A stretch of 64,000 nt of DNA from Pseudocalidococcus azoricus BACA0444 (lineage in GTDB: Bacteria > Cyanobacteriota > Cyanobacteriia > Thermosynechococcales > Thermosynechococcaceae): NCBI RefSeq assembly GCF_031729055.1, contig NZ_JAVMIP010000013.1, positions 1-64,000 of the forward strand, written 5' to 3'. Positions 15,513 to 25,668 of the stretch are shown here, piece after piece (the stretch's first letter is position 1; each line of letters starts with the position of its first letter). The position numbers and the translations under genes are program-made. The notes beneath the pieces were generated by a model, which was given only the letters and a program-made list of their open reading frames with translations, did not search any database and was not told the origin of the DNA.

Positions 15513-18212
15513 CTAGCCAATATTCACCTCTGTACCGAGTTCCACCTCTTCAATTTTGTGGCCATTCCCATTTTCAAAATAGGGTTTACTGGCGAGCTTG
15601 TGGTTTTCACCATAGTTTTCAATCAACCGAATTGTTCGGCCCACTTCACAGGGTAAAACCACGACCAAGGCCCCTGGGCTAGCTGTCCCCAAGGCCTGGT
15701 TAATGGCGGTCACTTCGTCGTGGATAATTTCATAGGTACAGTGGTGAGGAACTCGGATCACACCCATTTCAATAAAATGAGCCGCATCACCGCGGGGCCG
15801 ACCACGGGTATCATCATCTTCTTTGATCAGAATCCGATTAAAGATTTTGGCAGACAACTCCCCAAGTTGGGCTAAGTCTTCATCGCGCCGATCCCCAGGC
15901 CCGCCAATCACCCCAATCCGTTCACCTGGCCATTTTTGGACAAACTCTCCCACGGCTTCATACCCAGCGGGATTATGGGCATAGTCAACCAAGGCACTAA
16001 ACTCACCTAAATCAATCAAGTTCATCCGGCCGGGGGTTTGCTCCACGGACATCTTAAAGGTGGTCAGGGCAGTGCGAATATCGGTAATTGAGATGCCTTG
16101 GGCATAGGCCGCTAAACAGGCTGCTAAGGCATTGGCAATCATGAAGTTGGCCCGGGCTCCCATCGTCATCGGCACATTCACAGCCTGCTCAATTCGGAGC
16201 GTCCAATCCCCCTTCAAAATTGAAAGATAACCATTTTCATAGACCGCCGCCAGGCCCCCCGATTCAATGTGCTCTTTAACCAGGCGATTCCCCGGATCCA
16301 TCGAAAAAAAGGCAACCTGGGCTTTCACCTGTTCGGCCATATCGGCCACCAGGGGATCATCGGCATTCAAAACCGCATAGCCCGCAGGCCAGGCCGACTC
16401 GACCACAACCGCCTTCAAATCTGCCAATTGCTCAACCGTATCAATATCCCCAATCCCTAAGTGATCGGCCTGGACATTCAGAACCACCCCGACATCACAG
16501 TGATCAAAGCCCAAGCCAGAGCGCAAAATCCCGCCCCGCGCCGTTTCTAAAACCGCAATTTCCACCGTTGGATCCCGGAGAATGAGTTGCGCGCTTTGGG
16601 GGCCAGTGGTATCCCCTTTTTCCACCAGGTAATCGCCAATATAAATCCCATCGGTGGTGGTGTAGCCGACATTTTTTCCGGTTTGTTTACAGATGTGGGC
16701 AATTAGGCGGGTCGTCGTGGTTTTGCCGTTGGTGCCGGTAATCGCCAAAATCGGAATCCGCGACGGCTGGCCGGGGGGAAAGAGCATATTCAAGACCGGC
16801 TCGGCCACATTCCGGGCAATGCCGCGACTTGGGCAGGTGTGCATCCGAAACCCTGGGGCCGCATTGACTTCCACAATCACCCCCCCCACGTCCGGCATCG
16901 GCTTGGAAATATCGGGGCTAACTACATCAATCCCGGCAATATCTAGGCCAATGGTACGAGCCGCCCGTTGACAAATCCAAACATTTTGGGGATGGATTTC
17001 ATCCGTATGATCAACCGCAATCCCCCCGGTGCTGAGGTTGGCGGTAAAGCGCAAATAACAAACTTGTCCTTCGGGCAGAACAGTTTCCAAGGTGTAATTT
17101 TGCCGATCCAGTAGTTCCCAACTGTCATGATTCATCTCAATTTTAGTCAGGACGTTATCATGGCCTTCGCCCCGCTGGGGATCCTGGTTCGTAATATCAA
17201 TCAATTCTTGAATCGTGGAGTGACCATCACCGACCACATGGGCTGGCACTCGCTCCGAAACCGCCACCACTTTGCCATTGATCACCAGCACCCGGAAATC
17301 TCGGCCGGGGTGATACCGCTCGACAATCACCGATTTGGAAACACCACTGGCAATTTCAAAGGCTTCCTCGGCCCGTTCGATGGTTTCAATATCCACGGAA
17401 ATGCCCCGCCCATGATTGCCATCCAGGGGTTTAATCACAATCGGATAGCCACCAATATCCTGAATCGCATCTTCCAATTCATCAAGGTATTCAATCACGA
17501 CACCCTTGGGAACCGGGATACCTACATCGGCCAGGAGTTTTTTCGCCCCTTCTTTATCGCCCGCTAACTCAACCCCTAGAATCCCAGTCAAATCGCTGAG
17601 GGTGGCCTGCATCCGGTGACTGTGAACCCCATAGCCAAACTGGATGATAGAGCGGCTACTCAGTTCTTGCCAGGGGATATTCCGGGCTTCCGCTTCTTTA
17701 ACTAGGGTATCGGTACTTGGCCCCAAGGAGGCTTTGGCTTTGAAATCCCGTAAATCCGCTAAGTCTTGCTCCAGTTCCCGCTGCGGATATGTCCCCGTAT
17801 CAATAATGCTTTGGCAAAGTCTGACGGCGGCCCGGCCGGCATATCGTCCCGCTTGCTCATTCTGGTATTCAAAAACGACTTGATAAATGCCTTCAGTCCC
17901 CGTCATCCGCGTCCGACCAAACCCCACAGGCATCCCGGCCAATTCCTGTAACTCTAAGGCAACGTGCTCAATGACATGACCGAGTAAGGTTCCCTCCCGC
18001 AAGCGCATTAAAAACCCCCCCTCATGGCCTGGGGAGCAATGATGTTGGTATAGGCTCGGTAAAATACGCACCAGGCCATCCACAAAGCCAGGAATTAAAT
18101 TGGATGTAGTTTCGGCCAACTCCTCTAAATCCAAGCGCAAAATGATCAACTTACCCCGGCGGATACTCCAATAGTTGGGGCCACGCAGCGTTTGAATCTT
18201 GAGAATTTTCAT
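15513..18212 (-). CDS. cphA: Cyanophycin synthetase
   Basis: Makes cyanophycin (multi-L-arginyl-poly-L-aspartate), the cyanobacterial nitrogen store, from Asp, Arg and ATP without ribosomes. The 899-aa protein has an N-terminal domain (MKILKIQTLRGPNYWSIRR), an ATP-grasp domain with VIKPLDGNHGRGIS that adds Asp, and a C-terminal Mur-ligase-like domain with P-loop GTNGKTTTTRLI and DYAHNPAGY that adds Arg. Length and domain order match the family. The cyanophycinase gene lies just upstream on the same strand, 102 bp away, the usual cphB-cphA arrangement. Confidence 0.97.
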   Translation of the reverse strand: MKILKIQTLRGPNYWSIRRGKLIILRLDLEELAETTSNLIPGFVDGLVRILPSLYQHHCSPGHEGGFLMRLREGTLLGHVIEHVALELQELAGMPVGFGRTRMTGTEGIYQVVFEYQNEQAGRYAGRAAVRLCQSIIDTGTYPQRELEQDLADLRDFKAKASLGPSTDTLVKEAEARNIPWQELSSRSIIQFGYGVHSHRMQATLSDLTGILGVELAGDKEGAKKLLADVGIPVPKGVVIEYLDELEDAIQDIGGYPIVIKPLDGNHGRGISVDIETIERAEEAFEIASGVSKSVIVERYHPGRDFRVLVINGKVVAVSERVPAHVVGDGHSTIQELIDITNQDPQRGEGHDNVLTKIEMNHDSWELLDRQNYTLETVLPEGQVCYLRFTANLSTGGIAVDHTDEIHPQNVWICQRAARTIGLDIAGIDVVSPDISKPMPDVGGVIVEVNAAPGFRMHTCPSRGIARNVAEPVLNMLFPPGQPSRIPILAITGTNGKTTTTRLIAHICKQTGKNVGYTTTDGIYIGDYLVEKGDTTGPQSAQLILRDPTVEIAVLETARGGILRSGLGFDHCDVGVVLNVQADHLGIGDIDTVEQLADLKAVVVESAWPAGYAVLNADDPLVADMAEQVKAQVAFFSMDPGNRLVKEHIESGGLAAVYENGYLSILKGDWTLRIEQAVNVPMTMGARANFMIANALAACLAAYAQGISITDIRTALTTFKMSVEQTPGRMNLIDLGEFSALVDYAHNPAGYEAVGEFVQKWPGERIGVIGGPGDRRDEDLAQLGELSAKIFNRILIKEDDDTRGRPRGDAAHFIEMGVIRVPHHCTYEIIHDEVTAINQALGTASPGALVVVLPCEVGRTIRLIENYGENHKLASKPYFENGNGHKIEEVELGTEVNIG

Positions 18213-18314
18213 AGGAAACCAGGCGCAAGGGGAGTAAAATCTGCCACCATTCTAGTCTTAGAGTTAGGAGGGCGGTAAACTGTTTGTGGTGAACAGTTCG
18301 GTTGCAACTAAATC

Positions 18315-19181
18315 CTAAAGAGACGGCAAGCTGGAGCTTTGATGTTGAACTTGATGGGTATTCAGGTTGTAGCAATCGGCATGGCTGAGGATATGCACTC
18401 GCAAATTGTAAATACTTAACGGCGAAGTGACTTCCACTTGGCTGAAATTGGTATAGTTGACATCCCGCGGATCCACAATCGTCACGGCGCCTTTACCCAT
18501 CACCCGCACCGTTCCATCCGGCTCAAACAGGGCACAGGTATCTTCATCAATTCCAATCCCTAGCTTATCGGGGTGGGCAGAAATGGCACTGATCAGGCGG
18601 GCTAAACGATTCCGGTTGTGAAAATGCTGATCCACAATCACATCGGGAATAATCCCCAGGCCCGTGGCCATATCCACCAAGGAGCGATTCGGGGGTTCAT
18701 TGCTCCCTCCACTGGCAATCATGACATGGCCCATCACTGCCGCCCCCGCACTTGTTCCTGCTAACACCGATTGGCCTTGCCAAACCTGAGTCCGTAATTG
18801 CTCCAGGAGTGGGGTTTCATCCAGCAGGGCTGAAAGTCGGAGTTGATCTCCCCCAGACATGAACAAGCCACTACAGCGGGCCATTTTGGCCAGGATTTCT
18901 GCCGATTCAGCATCACTGCGATCCGCGACCAAAAGAATTTCGACATCCTTGGCCCCAATTTCCATAAAGATGTCGTGATAGAGCCGCCCCATGGCATCGG
19001 GTTCTCGAGAGGCGGAGGGAATAACCCCAATGACAGCATCACTTCCCCCGGAGCGTTGGACAAATGCAGTTAAAATTTGTCGCCCCCGAACTTTATCTTC
19101 TGCCCCGCCGATGGCCATCACAGCACATTTTAAGGCAGGGGAAACTGGGTTCCGAGCAAATAGGGATTCAAGTTGTAGCAT
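18315..19181 (-). CDS. cphB: Cyanophycinase
   Basis: Exopeptidase of the S51 family that degrades cyanophycin to beta-Asp-Arg dipeptides. The nucleophile is Ser144 in GTSAGAAV; conserved GGAEDK, MSGGDQLRL and DQHFHNRNR segments are also visible, as is GIDEDTC. From the ATG at 19181 it is 288 aa, slightly longer than the usual 270 or so because of a short N-terminal extension and a Ser-rich tail. A TTG at 19208 is in frame but less likely. It precedes cphA and is probably cotranscribed with it. Confidence 0.95.
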   Translation of the reverse strand: MLQLESLFARNPVSPALKCAVMAIGGAEDKVRGRQILTAFVQRSGGSDAVIGVIPSASREPDAMGRLYHDIFMEIGAKDVEILLVADRSDAESAEILAKMARCSGLFMSGGDQLRLSALLDETPLLEQLRTQVWQGQSVLAGTSAGAAVMGHVMIASGGSNEPPNRSLVDMATGLGIIPDVIVDQHFHNRNRLARLISAISAHPDKLGIGIDEDTCALFEPDGTVRVMGKGAVTIVDPRDVNYTNFSQVEVTSPLSIYNLRVHILSHADCYNLNTHQVQHQSSSLPSL

Positions 19182-19593
19182 AGGCAGGTGAAAGGAAGGA
19201 GCGACCAAAATCTAGCCGGGTTCCTCAGCAGGGGGCCGCGCTCGATGTGGTGTGATACAGAGAATGATGCCAGATTATTTAGAAAAACTTAAGGACTTAC
19301 CTCAATTTAATTTAACTTTTAACAGATGGTCATCCCTGAAGTCGGCATTGGCGGCTACATTTTGGGGTGGGAAAAGGCCCCGGCCGGGGATGAGGGCGAT
19401 GATTAACCATTTCGAGAGGATCGGTTTGGACTTAACGTATTCCCTCCGCAGGGGCCAGCGCAGAACTAGAAGATTTCCGATTAAAGATGCCCCATTAGGC
19501 TTGACAAAATGAATCAAAAATCTAGGTCATCCCCTCTCTAAAGGCACTCCACGACCTCGTTATACTGATTGAGAACCGTCTGTCTAATCCTGT
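19182..19593. other. Divergent spacer between cphB and an ABC permease gene
   Basis: About 410 bp. A plus-strand frame 19252-19512 (86 codons) is open but has Arg-rich, low-quality sequence and no recognisable domain; I do not call it. A TATACT element at 19561-19566, 33 bp before the permease ATG, could be its -10 box, but the matching -35 is poor. Confidence 0.35.
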
Positions 19594-20619
19594 ATGTCGC
19601 GATTGCGGGCTTTGCAAGCTTATATTTTGGTGCGATTGTTATTGGCTCCACTGATGCTGTTAACCATTGTCACCATTGTGTTTTTGCTCTTGCGGGCTAC
19701 CCCTGGAGATCCGGTTGATGCCATTTTGGGGCCACGCGCGCCTGTAGCTGTCAAAGAAGCACTGCGGGAACAACTTGGCCTGGCGGCTCCCCTCTGGGAA
19801 CAATATTTTAAGTATTTGGGGCAGTTACTCCATCTCAATTTAGGTACATCTCTAACTAGCCAAGGGGAACCTGTAGTCAGCATTATCCAGGCCCATTTTC
19901 CAGCTACAGCCGAACTAGCCCTTTACAGTTTGGGGTTAGCATTTTTGCTTGGGATTGGGGTTGGAACTGTGGCAGCGGTGAACCGGAACAGTATTTGGGA
20001 TGTGGGGGGGCGGTTGTTTGGGATTGTCACCTATGCCTTGCCCTTATTTTGGCTGGGGATGCTTTTACAATTAGTCTTTGCCGTAGAACTGCGCTGGCTC
20101 CCCTTGGGAACTCGATATCCGGTCACATTACCACCACCTCAGGGTTGGACAGGACTTTATACGATTGATAGTTTACTCAGTGGGCAGTGGCAGGAGCTAG
20201 GAATTTCCATCTATTATCTGATTCTGCCGGCCTTGAGTTTAGGGATTGTTCTGAGTGGGATTTTTGAGCGGATTGTCCGAGTTAACTTGCAGCAAACTCT
20301 CCAGGCCGATTATGTCGAAGCGGCCAGAGCCAGGGGCATCCCAGAAATCAAGATTTTATTCAACCACGCGCTGAAAAATGCCTTCATTCCCGTGATTACG
20401 GTCTTGGGGTTAACCTTTGCCAGCTTGTTGGGTGGGGCAGTGTTAACAGAGGTAACATTCTCATGGCCAGGCCTGGGCAACCGTCTTTATGAGGCAATCT
20501 CCCTGCGCGACTATGCCACAGTCCAAGGCATCATGGTCTTTTTTGCGGTAATTGTGGTCGTAGTTAGCCTGATGATTGATATTTGCAACGCCTGGATTGA
20601 TCCACGTATCCGCTATTAG
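19594..20619 (+). CDS. DppB-type ABC transporter permease
   Basis: Inner-membrane permease of a peptide/nickel (DppB/OppB) importer. The 341-aa protein has the family N-terminus (VTIVFLLLRATPGDPVDAIL), six hydrophobic helices and the EAA coupling loop (YVEAARARGIPEIKILFNHA). The conserved FSWPGLGNRLYEAI and RDYATVQG region is near the C-terminus. No DppC, substrate-binding or ATPase gene is adjacent, so the partners are elsewhere, as is common in cyanobacteria. Substrate unknown. Confidence 0.92.
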   Translation: MSRLRALQAYILVRLLLAPLMLLTIVTIVFLLLRATPGDPVDAILGPRAPVAVKEALREQLGLAAPLWEQYFKYLGQLLHLNLGTSLTSQGEPVVSIIQAHFPATAELALYSLGLAFLLGIGVGTVAAVNRNSIWDVGGRLFGIVTYALPLFWLGMLLQLVFAVELRWLPLGTRYPVTLPPPQGWTGLYTIDSLLSGQWQELGISIYYLILPALSLGIVLSGIFERIVRVNLQQTLQADYVEAARARGIPEIKILFNHALKNAFIPVITVLGLTFASLLGGAVLTEVTFSWPGLGNRLYEAISLRDYATVQGIMVFFAVIVVVVSLMIDICNAWIDPRIRY

Positions 20620-20622
20620 CCC

Positions 20623-20880
20623 TTAGAACCAGCCTTTTTTGGAGAGAACATAGGTGTTATAAAACTCCTGATCTGGCTTGGCTAGATATATGATTCCTTC
20701 AATTAGGCCAATAATGCCCATGACAACCCCACCAAATCCGCAAGTTAACACAGTTACCAATAACATCACCAACCCTTCAGTGGTATAGCCGAGAATAAAT
20801 TTATGGATCCCCAACGCACCTAAGAGGATGCCACAAATTCCCGCCGCAATTTTTTTCCCAGAGACATCAGTGCTATTCAT
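20623..20880 (-). CDS. TM2 domain-containing protein
   Basis: An 85-aa membrane protein with two hydrophobic helices around a short turn: a first helix (IAAGICGILLGALGIHKFILG) with the GxHKFxLG motif of TM2 proteins, and a second helix after a GFGGVVMG-type glycine-rich turn. Start chosen at ATG 20880, which has GGGAG about 8 bases upstream; an in-frame TTG at 20901 is less likely. It is convergent with the ABC permease with only 3 bp between stops. Function unknown. Confidence 0.85.
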   Translation of the reverse strand: MNSTDVSGKKIAAGICGILLGALGIHKFILGYTTEGLVMLLVTVLTCGFGGVVMGIIGLIEGIIYLAKPDQEFYNTYVLSKKGWF

Positions 20881-21063
20881 CAGGCCACTCCCAACCAACA
20901 AAATTTAAGGCAAAGAAGACACCTATAAAACTAAGAGTAAATGGGGTGGGTTTCAAGAATTATTTGAGTTTCTTAAGATTCCAGGCTGATGCACTCTAAC
21001 TGGCAATAACGGATAAGTTTTCTCCTAGACCATTTTGGGCAGATGATCGGCGGAACCCCCTGT

Positions 21064-21291
21064 CTAGGTTGAATCGGGCTAAAGTTAAGCTACGTTCTCC
21101 AAATACGGCCTCAACTCGACACCAGCCAACAAACCCAAGCAGCCCTGAGAGATTTTCTAACTTTTTTAGCAGAGTACCAGGATGCGGCCCGAGCCAACCT
21201 AGCTCTGATTTCCCAGGCCCTAACCCTTGACCTGGCTTTCAGGATCCATCACAAAGATTGGCTAGAGATCCCCATTCCAACTCCTAGGTAA
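21064..21291 (+). pseudogene. Possible gene remnant, unidentified
   Basis: The plus strand holds a protein-like frame without an ATG: LDTSQQTQAALRDFLTFLAE, YQDAARANLALISQALTL, then DLAFRIHHKDWLEIPIPTPR and a stop. Its composition looks coding, and it overlaps the 3' end of the diguanylate cyclase gene by about 30 bp. I do not recognise the family. The rest of the 20881-21261 spacer shows nothing else. Confidence 0.3.
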
Positions 21292-24200
21292 TGTTCTATC
21301 CCAATAGCAGTAACGATTTCTACCGGTTTGTTTGGCGGCATAAAGGGCATGATCAGCTTGGGCAACGAGGGCCTGGAGAGAGGAGTCAGGATCGGGGATA
21401 TGTGCGGTAATACCAAGGCTAAGGGTCACGGTCTGAGCAATGGCTGAATGGTGATGGGGCAGGTTCAACTGACGAATGCCTAATTGGATTCTATCTGCGA
21501 CTGCTAAGGCCCCGGCCAGGTTGGTATTGGGTAAAATCAAGGCAAATTCTTCTCCGCCGTAGCGAGCTACTAAATCTCCAGCCCGATTGACGGTTTTCTG
21601 TAAGGCTAGGGCAACCTTTTGCAAGCAACTATCCCCAGCAATATGGCCATAGTGGTCGTTATAGGCTTTGAAGAAATCAATATCACAGATGATCACGGCG
21701 AGGGGCTGTTGTTCCCGGTTCATCCGTCCCCATTCTTGGTTGAGATATTCGTCAAAGTGACGGCGATTGGCCACCTGAGTTAACCCATCGTAGCGAGCCA
21801 GATATTCAAGTTCCTGATTAGCAGCTTGCAACTCGCTGTTGGCGGCCTGGAGAGATTCATAGAGTTCGGCCTGTTGAATGGCAATTGCTAGTTGTTGGCA
21901 AATTCTAGCGATAAGGCGGCCATCATCATCAGTCCAACTGGAAATAGGGGCTTGGCTTTGAACAATCAAAAGTCCCCAAAGATAAGAATTTCCCCCCCTA
22001 GCTTGATTGATCGGCGCAATAATTTTGGCCTGAATATCATCATCTGTGAGGTTGGGAATCCAACAGGTATCGCAACGGGATTGATGCCCGCGATCAACAA
22101 GGCGATAGTCTCCCATCAAATAATCTGACCAGCACATACCGGGCAGTTCAAAGTTGAGCCAGCAGCGATTGTGGAGAGATGTTAATCCTGCCTCTAGGGA
22201 TTCGGCCAGGGTTTCAGCATGGTAGTTTGGGAGAATTCTTAGCACCAGAACCCGATCTGCGCGGAGAAGATCGCGGATGTTTTCTACAGCTGAGTCAAGA
22301 ATTAGATGCAGATCAAGAGAGCGGCGAATGTCATTGGTAATTTCGACAAAAACGCGTTCTTGTGCGGCTTGTTTGGCTAAGGCAAGTTCGGCATCTTTAC
22401 GTTGATCAATGTCAATATGGGTTCCCAGCATCCGAGTGGGCTGTCCTTCAGCATCCCAGGCCACGATTTTGCCTGTCGATAAGACCCATTTCCAATCCCC
22501 AGCCTTAGTTTGAATTCGGAACTCCACACGATAGTGATCCAATTGCCCGCTGAGATAATCTTGCAGGGTTTTTAGGGTTGGGTCTCGATCCTCCGGGTGA
22601 AGACTGGCTTGCCAAGAGTCAAGGCTATGAACTAATTCACCGGGGGCATAGCCGAGCATTTCATCATAGCCAAAGTCGGTTTGGGCCTCGCCAGTCACAA
22701 TATCGAGATCATAAAACCCTTGATTAGACGCTTCTAGGGCCAGGCGTAAACTGGTTTCTTTATCTCGAAGAGCTTGGCTGGTGCGTTTGCGCTCAGTTAC
22801 GTCCATATAGGTTAAAACTACGCCCAGGCCTGGGATTGGAATTGGCGCGGCGGTGACATCTAACCAAATCAATTCGCCATCGGGACGTTGATACCCCATT
22901 TCAAAACCTTGAATTACCCGATTTTCGCGTAACGCAATCACGGCTGGAGAGTCCTGGCTGGGTATCAAGCTGCCATCACTGCGATAACAGAGCCATTGGT
23001 TATCCTCCAAAACCCACCGCTGTTGTTCCTCAAGATCTAGGTCAAGAATGTGTTTTGAAGCAGGGTTGGCTTCGATGATGTGGCCTTGCTCATCGGTAAT
23101 CATGATTCCCACGGGCATGACTGCAAACAGAGTTTGGTATTTGAGACGGGCCGCTTCCAGTTCTAGTTCTAAGACTTTGCTTTGGGAAATATCTTGGATG
23201 ATTCCCATCCCCCCGATCACCTGACCGGCATCATCAAAAATTTTGTTAATGGTTACCGAAACCCAAACTAAGGAACCATCTTTGCGGATATAGCGTTTTT
23301 CGAGTGTATAGGAATGGATTTCGCCAGCCATCAGGGCTTGAACTAGCGGTTGTTCGCGTTCTAAATCGGGAGGGTAAGTAATGGTACGAAAGCTGTGGTT
23401 TTGCAATTCAACTTGGGTGTAGCCTGTAATTGCCGTAAAGGCTTGATTTACCGATACAAACTCACCGGAAAGTTCACCATAGACAATCCCAAAGACAGCC
23501 TGCTCAAACAAAGCTCGGAAGCGTCCTTCACTGGCCTGGAGTGCAAGTTCTGCCTGTTTGCGGTTGCTAATGTCCTTAAAAAAAACAAAAGCGAATTGAA
23601 TCTGCCCAGTGGCATCCCGGACAGCCGTGTGATAAACACTAACCCAGCGAATTTCTCCCGTTTTAGTGAGACACCGCTTTTCGAGTTGGTAATGATCACG
23701 GGTTCCAGCCAAACACTCATTAATAAAGGGTTGCTCCAGGCCAAGGTCATCGGGATGGGTAATGTGTGCAAACCCCAAGCATTTAAGTTTTTCTGCTGTG
23801 TAACCCAGGAGATTTTGTAAACAAGGATTACTCTGATCAATCCGAAAGTCTGGAGCACTACAGATGGCAATGCCCAACTCGGCCTGGTCAAAAATGGCCC
23901 GAAACCGCAGTTCACTTAACTCCGAGGCGAGGGTGACTTGTTTCCACGGTGAAATATCGCTAACGCGGACAAAGCTGTGGGGGTGGCCAGCAATGGTGAC
24001 AGGTTTAGCAGCAATATTTCCCCAGAACCGATTGCCTTTTAGGGTTTGATATTCGATTTCCATTGTCCAAAACCCCTGGCTATGCATTTGGGTAACGTTG
24101 GCCTCGACTTCTGCTGCAGTGAAGGGGCGGACATGGAGGGTATGGCCGGCTAAACCAATCAGATTTGATTTTTTATCAGCTTCAAATAATTCAACAGCAC

Positions 24201-25518
24201 GGGGATTACAATCGACAATTTGGACAGTGTTCGGATCCACCAAAAACATCGCATCTGTAGATTCGTTAAACAACAGTTCCCGTAAATCCCGTTGATATTG
24301 CAATTCCTGTTCTCGGAGTTTTTGCGCTGTAATATCCATGTCCACACCCGTAAAGCGCACTGGATGGCCGTGATCATCGTAAATCGCTGTCCCACGGGCC
24401 AAAAACCAGCGAATTTCCCCACTGGGTCTGATAATCCGAAATTCAACGGTTCGCTGTTGGTGAGATTGGATAATGTCGTCAATGACGGTTTGAACTCGGG
24501 CCCGATCTTCAGGGTGTACCAGGCCCATAAAGGTTTCAATCCGCTGGTCAAAGGTTCCCGGAGCTAGGCCCATGAGTTGTTCATAACCGTCTGACCAAAC
24601 GAGGCGATTGCTGCGTAAGTCCCAGTCACAGTAACCTATTTCGGCAATTTCCAAGGCCAGTTGTAGGCGATCTTTGGCCGCTTTCAGGGTGCGAGTGAAG
24701 TTATAGTCAGCCGTGATGTCGCGCCCTGTAGCCTGGAACTCGATAAGGGTATCGTTACTATCAAAAAGGGCGATATTTGTCCATTCATGCCAGATCTGAC
24801 TGCCATCGTGACCAATGCTGGGGTTAATCACAACTCGAAAGGGATGCTTGGGGGTGAGGGTGTTCATGGCCCAGAGTTCTTCTCGCATCATGGCCTGGGC
24901 ATCGGGGGGAATAACTTCGAGAAAATGCCGCCCCAAGAGTTCTGCCGCTGGTTTGCCAATCATTTGACAATAGGCCGGATTGACATAGGTAAAGGTGCTG
25001 TCGGGTAAAAACCGGACAACCATTTCCGTTTGGGTTTCCAGAATGGCCTGGTAGGAAGCTGGGGTTAATTTGTCGGGAGAATCAGACTCCCCGGTTGCTT
25101 CTTGCCATTGAATCAGTTGGGATGGGGGTAGAATCCATAGAAAACCATTGGCCTGGGCAGTAACACCATAGGTCAGATCAGCGGTTTGGCCATTGGTACG
25201 GGTCAGCGTAGTTGTGCCACGAAAATAGGCAGGGCTGTTACCCTCTACAACAGAGGGGTCATGACTTTGTTGCCACGTATGCCAGGCCGGGTCTTGGGTT
25301 ACGCCTAAAAACTGATGGAGATTATAGGATTGTGGAGGAGCTGCGGAGTCCAGGCCCAGCATGATGCCAGCACTATTGTTAATGTGGTGACAAATCCCCA
25401 GCCGATCGGTGAAAATCAGGCCCTCCCAAGACAGGGCAAATAACCCTTGCAACGAGGGCGCTAAGGAAACACCCGTCTCAAAGACTGAGTTTTGATTATC
25501 CAGGTTGGGGGGATACAT
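21262..25518 (-). CDS. Multi-PAS/GAF diguanylate cyclase
   Basis: A 1418-aa signalling protein that would make cyclic di-GMP. I count about eight PAS domains, several with PAC tails: roughly residues 25-130, 155-270, 285-400, 405-525, 540-655, 668-790, 795-920 and 930-1050. A GAF domain follows (about 1065-1230) and then a GGDEF domain with an intact GGEEF active site (ARYGGEEFALILPNT). No EAL or membrane segment is seen, so it is probably cytosolic and integrates several small-molecule, redox or light inputs. The GAF lacks an obvious bilin-binding Cys-His pair near its middle, but I cannot exclude chromophore binding. Monocistronic. Confidence 0.93.
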   Translation of the reverse strand: MYPPNLDNQNSVFETGVSLAPSLQGLFALSWEGLIFTDRLGICHHINNSAGIMLGLDSAAPPQSYNLHQFLGVTQDPAWHTWQQSHDPSVVEGNSPAYFRGTTTLTRTNGQTADLTYGVTAQANGFLWILPPSQLIQWQEATGESDSPDKLTPASYQAILETQTEMVVRFLPDSTFTYVNPAYCQMIGKPAAELLGRHFLEVIPPDAQAMMREELWAMNTLTPKHPFRVVINPSIGHDGSQIWHEWTNIALFDSNDTLIEFQATGRDITADYNFTRTLKAAKDRLQLALEIAEIGYCDWDLRSNRLVWSDGYEQLMGLAPGTFDQRIETFMGLVHPEDRARVQTVIDDIIQSHQQRTVEFRIIRPSGEIRWFLARGTAIYDDHGHPVRFTGVDMDITAQKLREQELQYQRDLRELLFNESTDAMFLVDPNTVQIVDCNPRAVELFEADKKSNLIGLAGHTLHVRPFTAAEVEANVTQMHSQGFWTMEIEYQTLKGNRFWGNIAAKPVTIAGHPHSFVRVSDISPWKQVTLASELSELRFRAIFDQAELGIAICSAPDFRIDQSNPCLQNLLGYTAEKLKCLGFAHITHPDDLGLEQPFINECLAGTRDHYQLEKRCLTKTGEIRWVSVYHTAVRDATGQIQFAFVFFKDISNRKQAELALQASEGRFRALFEQAVFGIVYGELSGEFVSVNQAFTAITGYTQVELQNHSFRTITYPPDLEREQPLVQALMAGEIHSYTLEKRYIRKDGSLVWVSVTINKIFDDAGQVIGGMGIIQDISQSKVLELELEAARLKYQTLFAVMPVGIMITDEQGHIIEANPASKHILDLDLEEQQRWVLEDNQWLCYRSDGSLIPSQDSPAVIALRENRVIQGFEMGYQRPDGELIWLDVTAAPIPIPGLGVVLTYMDVTERKRTSQALRDKETSLRLALEASNQGFYDLDIVTGEAQTDFGYDEMLGYAPGELVHSLDSWQASLHPEDRDPTLKTLQDYLSGQLDHYRVEFRIQTKAGDWKWVLSTGKIVAWDAEGQPTRMLGTHIDIDQRKDAELALAKQAAQERVFVEITNDIRRSLDLHLILDSAVENIRDLLRADRVLVLRILPNYHAETLAESLEAGLTSLHNRCWLNFELPGMCWSDYLMGDYRLVDRGHQSRCDTCWIPNLTDDDIQAKIIAPINQARGGNSYLWGLLIVQSQAPISSWTDDDGRLIARICQQLAIAIQQAELYESLQAANSELQAANQELEYLARYDGLTQVANRRHFDEYLNQEWGRMNREQQPLAVIICDIDFFKAYNDHYGHIAGDSCLQKVALALQKTVNRAGDLVARYGGEEFALILPNTNLAGALAVADRIQLGIRQLNLPHHHSAIAQTVTLSLGITAHIPDPDSSLQALVAQADHALYAAKQTGRNRYCYWDRTLPRSWNGDL

Positions 25519-25668
25519 TGACCTTTAGAAACCGCGCCTCACAAAACAGATCGGCATTGCATCGGTTAATTTAACTATAAATTTGTTTATCGGGGTGTCA
25601 GCCTTTGTGTCTTAGCCCGTAATAAGTCTTTGAAATGGGTAACGCAACCAGTGGAGCCGGGGATGTCC

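Noticed and set aside
17127-17567. A 146-codon frame antisense to cphA
   Set aside because: Its peptide is a shadow of the conserved cphA sequence on the opposite strand, with no ribosome site or family match.
19252-19512. An 86-codon frame upstream of the DppB-type gene
   Set aside because: Arg-rich peptide, no ribosome site and no recognisable domain.
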